Of a DNA stretch of 32,517 bases, positions 27,587 through 32,517 are shown piece after piece. Both the position numbers and the translations under genes were made by a program. The DNA lies in assembly GCA_902773295.1 (NCBI GenBank), contig CACYDT010000084.1, positions 1-32,517 on the forward strand, given 5' to 3'. Under the pieces are notes generated by a model. It saw only the letters and a program-made list of their open reading frames with translations, did no database searches and was not told the origin of the DNA. This stretch comes from an uncultured Veillonellaceae bacterium. Its GTDB lineage: Bacteria; Bacillota; Negativicutes; Selenomonadales; Selenomonadaceae. Position 1 is the stretch's first letter. Each line of letters opens with the position of its first letter.

Positions 27587-30421
27587 ATGGAAACGACTAA
27601 ACATACTGCCCAAGGCGATACGAAGAAAAGCGCCCGGGGCTCCGGGAAACTCTTTGCAGGGGAGCGGTCCCTTCTGGAGGATGAGGCGGGCTTCTGGCGC
27701 GTTGCCTCCGGCAAGGTGGAAGTCTACGCCATGGCGCAGAGCCAGGAGATTTCCTTCCGCCAATGCTATCTGGTGGACCGGCGTGCAGGAGAAGCGGTAT
27801 TCCCGGCTCTGGATGAGTTCGGGGAAATCCGTATGCAGGTATATGCCCTGGAAGATGCAGCCATCGAATTCGTCCCCTGGCAGGAGGCCGAAGCAGATCT
27901 TTTGCGCAGCCTGATGGCCGACTGGTTCCACAGCCTTGTGCAGGTTCGCTGGCTGCGCATGCTGGCAGACAGGGGCGATGATACGCTGGAGCTGTGGAAA
28001 CGGAAGCAGATGTTCGCAGGCACCGAGAGCCACGAGGAACTCTACGAGATCCTCCGGAAGAATGAAGCGATACTCTCCATGCTGCTGGGCGTGAGGTTTG
28101 GCGCCAGGGACAAGCTTCTCGCACGCCATATGCGCATGCGGGAGAAATCCAAGAAAATCATGGTGGAAAACGGCATCCGCAGCCTGTTGGGCGAGGAACA
28201 GCTGTTTTCCGGCAGAGAAGAGTCGGGGCGTGGCAGCGGGATCATGCAGGATGCCATCTTTGCCGTGAAGCAGGTGGCATCGGCTCTCTCCATGCCCAAG
28301 GGAGCCGTTTCCCTGGCGGAAGAGAGTGCAAGGAATCTGGATGAGATTTCTCTTTTGCGCCGTCTCATGCAGAAAGGCAATATGCAGATGCGCCTGGTGA
28401 CATTGCCGGATGACTGGTGCAAGAAGGATACGGGAGTCCTTCTGGGCTTCTATACACGTCCGGGCACCAAGGAGAAGAAAATCGTCGCATTGCTGCCGGA
28501 GGGGCCGGGGAACTATCGTGTTGTTTCTGCGGATTCCCCGGAAGGCATCCGCCTTACGAAGGAAGAAGCGGAACATGTCGCCCCGGATGCTTTCCAATGC
28601 TACGCAGGCTTTCCGGCACGGGCGCTGAAACTTTTTGATCTCATCAAGTTCATGTTCCAGCAGTGCTGGAAGGCGGATTACCGCACGATTCTCATCTGCA
28701 GCATGTTTGCAGGATTGGTGCCGCTGGCGACACCTATCATCACGGAGACGATTTTCCAGGATATCATCCCCATTTTCGACCGGCAGGGGCTTGCCACCGT
28801 CACCCAGGCTTTGATGGTGACCAGCTTCACGACGGCGGCGCTTTCCATTGTCCGATCCATTGCGGTCTTGCGTATTTCCACCCGCATAGAGATTGCTGCC
28901 GAAGCCGCTATGTGGGGCAGGCTCATGAGCTTGCCCACGAAATTCTTCCGGAAGTTCACGGTGGGGGAGCTTGCAAGCCGCATGGGCGGCATAGGCATCG
29001 CCAAGAATCTGGCTTCCGGCGAGTTTGTCGGTTCCATCCTGAGTTTCCTGTTCTCCTTCTGGAGCATCTTCCTCATGTGCTACTACAGCCTGAAGCTCAC
29101 GGCGGCAGCCATTGCCGTCTGGATTGCCTATGCGCTCTTCGTGGCCGTGGTTCTTCGGCGGGTGCTGTTCTTCCAGAGGAAGATCATCGATGCGGGAAAC
29201 AAGTCGGCAGGCACCGTGCAGCAGATTTTTGCGGGGCTTTCCAAGTTCCGGGTGCAAGGGGCAGAGGAACAGGCCTATAGTCTCTGGACGCGCACCTTCG
29301 GGGAGCATTGGAACTGGACATTGAAACTGCGCTGGCAGAACAATTACACTTCTATCATCTCCAGCATACAGCCCTTCATTCTCACCATGATTCTCTACTG
29401 GATTGCCGTCTACGGCATGAACGAGGTCGGGCCTGACGGGAAGACCGTCCAGACGGGCATCGGCTATGCCCAGTTCATTGCCTTCAATGCGGCCTATACC
29501 AGCTTCAATGGGGTCATGGGCGGTGCGCTTGGGCTGGTCAGCCAGTATTTTGCCATCCAGCCCCAGATTGAGAACCTGCGTCCCATTCTGGAGGCAGTGC
29601 CGGAAACCACGGAGGAAAAGCAGGATGCGGGGCGGCTGAGCGGCTCCATTGAAGTGAGCCACCTGTCCTTTGCCTACAGCCGCATGGTTCACGACGCCAA
29701 GGGGGAGGTTGTGGAGCAGGAGGGAGATGAGGTGCTTTCCGATGTCAGCTTTTCTGTGGCGGCAGGAGAGAATGTGGCTATTGTGGGCAAGTCCGGCAGC
29801 GGCAAGAGCACTTTGGTGCGCCTGCTCCTGGGCTTTGAAACGCCGAAACGCGGCAGCATCTCCTTCGACGGGCAGGATCTCTCCAGACTTGCTCTGCCCT
29901 CGGTGCGCTCCCAGATGGGAGTGGTGCTGCAGAACGGCCAGCTCATGACAGGAGATATCTATACCAATATTGTCGGCACCAGGATGCTCACACAGGAGGA
30001 TGCCTGGGCGGCGGCGGAGGCCGCAGGCGTTGCCGAGGACATTGCCGAGATGCCCATGGGGATGCAGACCATCATCAGCGAGGGCAGTTCCAACATCTCC
30101 GGAGGCCAGCGCCAGCGTATCCTCATTGCGCGGGCACTGGTGGGAAAACCGGCCATTCTCGTCTTTGACGAAGCAACCAGCGCACTGGACAACCGTTCCC
30201 AGGCCATTGTCACGCGGAGCCTTGACCGTCTGAAAGCCACCCGCATCGTGGTGGCGCACCGCCTGTCCACCATCCGGAAATGCGACCGCATTATCGTCAT
30301 GGATGAGGGGCGTATTGCCGAGACGGGAGCATTTGACGAGCTGATGGCAAAGGGCGGGATTTTTGCCGATCTGGTGAAACGGCAAGTGGCAGGCGAAGGC
30401 TGCAGGAAGGAAGCGATTTGA
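27587..30421 (+). CDS. NHLM-type ABC permease/ATPase with long N-terminal domain, no peptidase
   Basis: A 944-residue protein. Residues 1-~335 form a soluble region of unknown role with a cyclic-nucleotide-like beta part at the start (GFWRVASGKVEVYAM). Membrane helices lie at ~345-630 and the ATPase at ~660-930 with Walker A GKSGSGKST, signature ISGGQRQR, Walker B ILVFDEATSALD and AHRLST. This is the architecture of the second ABC protein of NHLM bacteriocin systems, which I infer pairs with the peptidase-bearing one as a heterodimer. AAAGGAG lies five bases before the ATG. The stop TGA shares a base with the sigma-factor ATG. Confidence 0.9.
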   Translation: METTKHTAQGDTKKSARGSGKLFAGERSLLEDEAGFWRVASGKVEVYAMAQSQEISFRQCYLVDRRAGEAVFPALDEFGEIRMQVYALEDAAIEFVPWQEAEADLLRSLMADWFHSLVQVRWLRMLADRGDDTLELWKRKQMFAGTESHEELYEILRKNEAILSMLLGVRFGARDKLLARHMRMREKSKKIMVENGIRSLLGEEQLFSGREESGRGSGIMQDAIFAVKQVASALSMPKGAVSLAEESARNLDEISLLRRLMQKGNMQMRLVTLPDDWCKKDTGVLLGFYTRPGTKEKKIVALLPEGPGNYRVVSADSPEGIRLTKEEAEHVAPDAFQCYAGFPARALKLFDLIKFMFQQCWKADYRTILICSMFAGLVPLATPIITETIFQDIIPIFDRQGLATVTQALMVTSFTTAALSIVRSIAVLRISTRIEIAAEAAMWGRLMSLPTKFFRKFTVGELASRMGGIGIAKNLASGEFVGSILSFLFSFWSIFLMCYYSLKLTAAAIAVWIAYALFVAVVLRRVLFFQRKIIDAGNKSAGTVQQIFAGLSKFRVQGAEEQAYSLWTRTFGEHWNWTLKLRWQNNYTSIISSIQPFILTMILYWIAVYGMNEVGPDGKTVQTGIGYAQFIAFNAAYTSFNGVMGGALGLVSQYFAIQPQIENLRPILEAVPETTEEKQDAGRLSGSIEVSHLSFAYSRMVHDAKGEVVEQEGDEVLSDVSFSVAAGENVAIVGKSGSGKSTLVRLLLGFETPKRGSISFDGQDLSRLALPSVRSQMGVVLQNGQLMTGDIYTNIVGTRMLTQEDAWAAAEAAGVAEDIAEMPMGMQTIISEGSSNISGGQRQRILIARALVGKPAILVFDEATSALDNRSQAIVTRSLDRLKATRIVVAHRLSTIRKCDRIIVMDEGRIAETGAFDELMAKGGIFADLVKRQVAGEGCRKEAI

Positions 30422-30987
30422 TGAACATAGGAGGAAACAAGGGGAGCGAATACTGGGGCAAGCTGGCTCAGTCTGCCATTGCGGATCCGGATGCCTTCAC
30501 GGAGCTCTATGAGCATTTTTTTCCCCGGGTGTACCAGTACCTTCTGAAGAAAACGGGGGACAGCAACCTGGCAGATGAGATGGTGCAGGAGGCATTCATC
30601 CGCATGTACCGGCATCTTTCCCAGTTCGATCCCGCCAAAGGGGCATTTTCTACATGGCTTTTCCGTATCGCGCAGAATGTGCTCAACAAGCACTTCACCA
30701 GCAAGGCGGTTACCATGAATCTGCCCTGGGAGGAGAATTTCGATCCCGCTGCCCCGGAGCATGAGACGCCGGAGAGAGAGGCGCTCTCCAAGGAACGCAG
30801 CGAGGAACTCCGCAAGGCGATGATGAAGCTGCCGGAACGCCAGCGGAAGATACTGGAGATGACCTACTGGCTGGAGATGAAGTCCGGCGAGGTGGCCGAG
30901 CAGCTTGGCATAGCCCCGAGTTCCGTCCGGGTGCTTCTGAAGCAGGCCAGGGACAGACTGAGGGAACTGCTGGAAGAAAAAGTGTAA
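30421..30987 (+). CDS. ECF-like sigma-70 family sigma factor of the export cluster
   Basis: A 188-residue protein with the two ECF core domains. Sigma-2 (~25-90) contains YEHFFPRVYQYLLKKTGD, ADEMVQEAFIRMYRHL and FSTWLFRIAQNVL. Sigma-4 (~125-185) contains KLPERQRKILEMTYW and a helix-turn-helix SGEVAEQLGIAPSSVRVLL. The ATG overlaps the exporter stop by one base, so it is part of the export operon; a TTG at 30418 is an alternative start. No anti-sigma gene is next to it. Two copies of a promoter-like element follow it (31017 and 31658), which I infer to be its targets. Confidence 0.92.
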   Translation: MNIGGNKGSEYWGKLAQSAIADPDAFTELYEHFFPRVYQYLLKKTGDSNLADEMVQEAFIRMYRHLSQFDPAKGAFSTWLFRIAQNVLNKHFTSKAVTMNLPWEENFDPAAPEHETPEREALSKERSEELRKAMMKLPERQRKILEMTYWLEMKSGEVAEQLGIAPSSVRVLLKQARDRLRELLEEKV

Positions 30988-31016
30988 AAAAAGAGAAGAA
31001 AATCTAAAAAAAAGGG

Positions 31017-31046
31017 TAACACTTTGCTCTTTTCGAGGATATAAAG
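31017..31046 (+). promoter_or_regulatory. Shared ECF-type promoter element, copy 1
   Basis: TAACACTTTGCT, then five pyrimidines, then TCGAGGATATAAAG. Copy 2 at 31658 has the same length and 25/30 identical bases; all five differences are transitions. The AAC-containing 5' block and the ATA-rich 3' block are spaced like ECF -35 and -10 elements. It lies 52 bases before the start of the first small export substrate gene. Confidence 0.7.
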
Positions 31047-31098
31047 GATATAAGAAAACAAATTCCATATGTGAGAAATTTGAAAGGATGGGTTGGAA

Positions 31099-31398
31099 AT
31101 GAAAAAGTATGAGAACGCAAAGATGGATGATTCGGAACTGGATCAGGTAGCAGGCGGGACTATCATCGAAACCATGTCGGACAGCGTGGAACTCTATAAG
31201 AGGGGTCTTTTGAACAGCGAGTATGAAGGATGCTCTGCCGTCCGGAAAAAACTCCACTCCATGGGCTATACCGGCTATGAGGATAAGGGTGGCATCATCA
31301 ATGACAATGTCTACACGGACAAGAACGGCAACACCCTTTCCAGGGCTGAGTTCTGGAAGAAATTCGATGCCGAGAACGGCACCAAGGTCATCCGGTGA
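31099..31398 (+). CDS. Putative exported peptide 1 with short double-glycine leader
   Basis: A 99-residue protein. The first 20 residues, MKKYENAKMDDSELDQVAGG, match the leader pattern cut by C39 peptidases after the GG. The remaining 79 residues are hydrophilic with a single Cys, several Gly and Tyr (HSMGYTGYED, KNGNTLSRAEFWKKF) and no obvious lanthipeptide Ser/Cys pattern. I do not recognise the cargo family. AAAGGA lies about ten bases before the ATG at 31099; the upstream in-frame TTG is less likely. It follows the ECF-type promoter and is closed by a strong terminator. It could be a bacteriocin, signal peptide or small secreted effector. Confidence 0.75.
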   Translation: MKKYENAKMDDSELDQVAGGTIIETMSDSVELYKRGLLNSEYEGCSAVRKKLHSMGYTGYEDKGGIINDNVYTDKNGNTLSRAEFWKKFDAENGTKVIR

Positions 31399-31445
31399 AA
31401 ACAGAGCAAGACGGGATTGCCCAGGCTAACCCATGAACACCGCAA

Positions 31446-31493
31446 AAGGAAAAGCCTCTGCCATCGAGTGTGGCAGGGGCTTTTCCTTTTTTT
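31446..31493 (+). terminator. Intrinsic terminator after exported peptide 1
   Basis: Arms AAAAGGAAAAGCC(T)CTGCCA and TGGCAGGGGCTTTTCC around a short loop, followed by a seven-T run. It separates the two substrate genes into different transcripts. Between it and the second promoter copy (31494-31657) I see only a possible gene fragment on the minus strand. Confidence 0.9.
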
Positions 31494-31498
31494 GAAGA

Positions 31499-31609
31499 TT
31501 ACAGCAAATCCATTCTTCCGGCCAAGTACAGGGGAATATTCACGAAAGATCCGTCACGTCTGAAGTTCCGCTCAGAATAGCGAACAGCGTTCCGGGGCTG
31601 GTCCACACA
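31499..31609 (-). pseudogene. Possible C-terminal gene fragment
   Basis: On the minus strand the frame is open for ~42 codons between a TAG at 31628 and TAA at 31499, and ends in a protein-like run DGSFVNIPLYLAGRMDLL. It has no ATG or ribosome site and the product is not recognised. It may be a leftover of an inserted or replaced gene, or coincidence. Confidence 0.2.
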
Positions 31610-31657
31610 TTTTAGTGATTTGTACGACTATATTTTACACATTTTATAAAAAAACCA

Positions 31658-31687
31658 TAACACTTTGCTTCCCTCGGGGATATAAAG
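31658..31687 (+). promoter_or_regulatory. Shared ECF-type promoter element, copy 2
   Basis: TAACACTTTGCT, five pyrimidines, then TCGGGGATATAAAG, matching copy 1 at 25 of 30 positions with no gap. It ends 35 bases before the second small gene. The bases around it (AT-rich) do not match copy 1, so the shared block is a specific element rather than a longer duplication. Confidence 0.7.
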
Positions 31688-31722
31688 AACAAAGAAGATA
31701 AACATTTTAAGGAGTGATTGAC

Positions 31723-31983
31723 ATGGATGACAAGAAATTAGAGCAGGAACTTACCGGATTCGATTTTTCCCTTTGCCACTCCGTCCGGGAGCGGCTCCTG
31801 GACAAGCTGCTCACCATGCAGCGCATGGCAAACGCCCACGCTTCCCTGAAGAGCCAGAACGGCAAATGGGCCGCAGCACGGATAGAGGATGATGATCTGG
31901 ATTGGGTTGCCGCCGCAGGCACGGGGGAATCTCAGGATGGGAGATTCCAGAAAGCGCGGAAGGAAGAGCATAGGACAGAGTGA
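31723..31983 (+). CDS. Putative exported peptide 2 with long leader and DLDWVAAAG motif
   Basis: An 86-residue protein. The leader-like part (1-66) contains FDFSLCHSVRERLLDKLL, a predicted amphipathic helix, and ends DDDLDWVAAAG (residues 56-66), which parallels DSELDQVAGG of peptide 1 but has Ala-Gly in place of Gly-Gly. Only 20 charged residues follow. The motif-near-the-end layout suggests a peptide precursor, yet the short cargo is unlike a bacteriocin. AAGGAG lies eight bases before the ATG at 31723. It has its own ECF-type promoter and terminator. It may instead be a chaperone or decoy substrate of the exporter. Confidence 0.7.
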   Translation: MDDKKLEQELTGFDFSLCHSVRERLLDKLLTMQRMANAHASLKSQNGKWAAARIEDDDLDWVAAAGTGESQDGRFQKARKEEHRTE

Positions 31984-32001
31984 ACCTGAACCGTAACGCT
32001 T

Positions 32002-32044
32002 CGACAAGAAAAGAGTCCCTGTGAGGGGACTCTTTTCTTTGTCG
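32002..32044 (+). terminator. Intrinsic terminator after exported peptide 2
   Basis: Long near-perfect arms CGACAAGAAAAGAGTCCC and GGGACTCTTTTCTTTGTCG around a short loop; the 3' arm carries the T-rich run. It is nearly symmetric and could act in both directions. Confidence 0.88.
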
Positions 32045-32052
32045 AAATTTCA

Positions 32053-32081
32053 TTGCGTTTCAGAATATTTGGTGCTATAAT
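32053..32081 (+). promoter_or_regulatory. Orphan sigma-70-type promoter
   Basis: TTGCGT (32053-32058), a 17-base spacer and perfect TATAAT (32076-32081) with an extended TGc. It points right, but no gene with a ribosome site follows within the window on this strand. A 26-codon ORF at 32097 lacks a ribosome site. Confidence 0.5.
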
Positions 32082-32197
32082 GTAACTGCTTGTTGAATGT
32101 GGTATCGCTGGACATGTTGGCTGAAAAATATTTGCAATATCCAAACAATGGATGTGGTTGCTGATATGGGGGAATAGTGAATAGGTACGATAGGTGA

Positions 32198-32428
32198 TTA
32201 ACACTTGTTTTTGGCTAAAATTTCTAATTCTCTGTCTAATTTTTCCCAGTTGAATCCTTTTGTTCCGTGATCTTTCTCCATCAAATATAATGCTCGGCGC
32301 ATTTCATCTTCAGTAAAATTCAATTCAGACCAGCGGGCATTTTCTTTTACGTGTTTTTCTACATCTTCAATTGTCCATTTATCAAAAACTTGATAAGGCC
32401 AACCTGCAACGCCCACATTGCATTCCAC
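32198..32428 (-). CDS. Small hypothetical protein, AT-rich
   Basis: A 76-residue ORF from a GTG at 32428 with no clear ribosome site; a stop codon lies five codons further upstream. It is Trp- and Glu-rich (WTIEDVEKHVKENARW, DEMRRALYLMEKDHG) and reads like a real helical protein. Its base composition is much more AT-rich than the export genes, suggesting separate origin. I do not recognise the family. It could be an intact small gene or a fragment. Confidence 0.4.
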   Translation of the reverse strand: MECNVGVAGWPYQVFDKWTIEDVEKHVKENARWSELNFTEDEMRRALYLMEKDHGTKGFNWEKLDRELEILAKNKC

Positions 32429-32517
32429 TAAATTAAAGATTTCTCAATTTGCCGGACTATAATGAAGCTAAGATAATAGGATTTCTTTCCGATCAGTTGT
32501 TGATATCAGCTACAACA

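Noticed and set aside
27566..30385. A 939-codon open frame on the minus strand opposite the second ABC protein
   Set aside because: It mirrors the sense gene's codon pattern in high-GC DNA; the product is His/Arg/Leu-rich with no domain, and the plus strand has clear ABC motifs.
32097..32180. A 26-codon ORF after the orphan promoter
   Set aside because: No ribosome site and no recognisable signal; too weak to call a gene.

Overview
The window looks like a chromosome segment of a diderm Firmicute (class Negativicutes, Selenomonas/Mitsuokella-like). This is an inference from several things: high GC with Firmicutes-style control (AAGGAGG ribosome sites, a tryptophan T-box, a TPP riboswitch), the yqhQ-prfA-prmC-sua5 gene order, and periplasm-directed envelope and export genes. 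No database search was possible, so the genus is a guess.

Left part (1-4.5 kb). A LysR-type regulator cut by the window edge faces a two-repeat cysteine-rich (CCG-domain) Fe-S protein. Next comes a lower-GC scar of a BREX type 1 phage-defence island: the first ~130 codons of brxA are joined out of frame to the C-terminal half of pglZ, and the genes normally between them are gone. A DeoD-type purine nucleoside phosphorylase carrying an N-terminal twin-arginine signal follows.

Biosynthesis block (4.5-13.2 kb, minus strand). It holds an AGCS sodium:alanine/glycine symporter, then trpG-trpD-trpC-trpF-trpB-trpA with 4-8 base overlaps between most genes. The trp genes are preceded by a T-box leader with a UGG specifier; trpE is not present. 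thiC follows, behind a TPP riboswitch and terminator.

Signalling block (13.2-18.7 kb, minus strand). A TRAP-type solute-binding lipoprotein sits 36 bases upstream of a large membrane diguanylate cyclase with a predicted periplasmic sensor region. There is no TRAP permease, so the pair may be a ligand sensor rather than a transporter. A secreted double-SH3 protein and an AAA/DUF4143 ATPase precede them.

Translation block (19.0-23.0 kb, plus strand). yqhQ (DUF1385), prfA (RF1), prmC (RF1/RF2 methylase) and a Sua5/YwlC tRNA threonylcarbamoyl-AMP synthase form a tight housekeeping operon.

Peptide export block (23.1-32.0 kb, plus strand). Two membrane-fusion proteins, a C39-peptidase ABC exporter and a second long ABC ATPase/permease match the NHLM bacteriocin export set. 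They are followed, with a one-base overlap, by an ECF-like sigma factor. Two small genes lie downstream, each with an LDxVA(G/A)(G/A)G leader-type motif and its own terminator. Both are preceded by the same 30-bp promoter-like element (25/30 identical), found nowhere else in the window by eye. The simplest reading is a self-contained peptide-export module whose own sigma factor switches on two export substrates. This is the most interesting part of the window. The last 0.5 kb is AT-rich with a weak small ORF.
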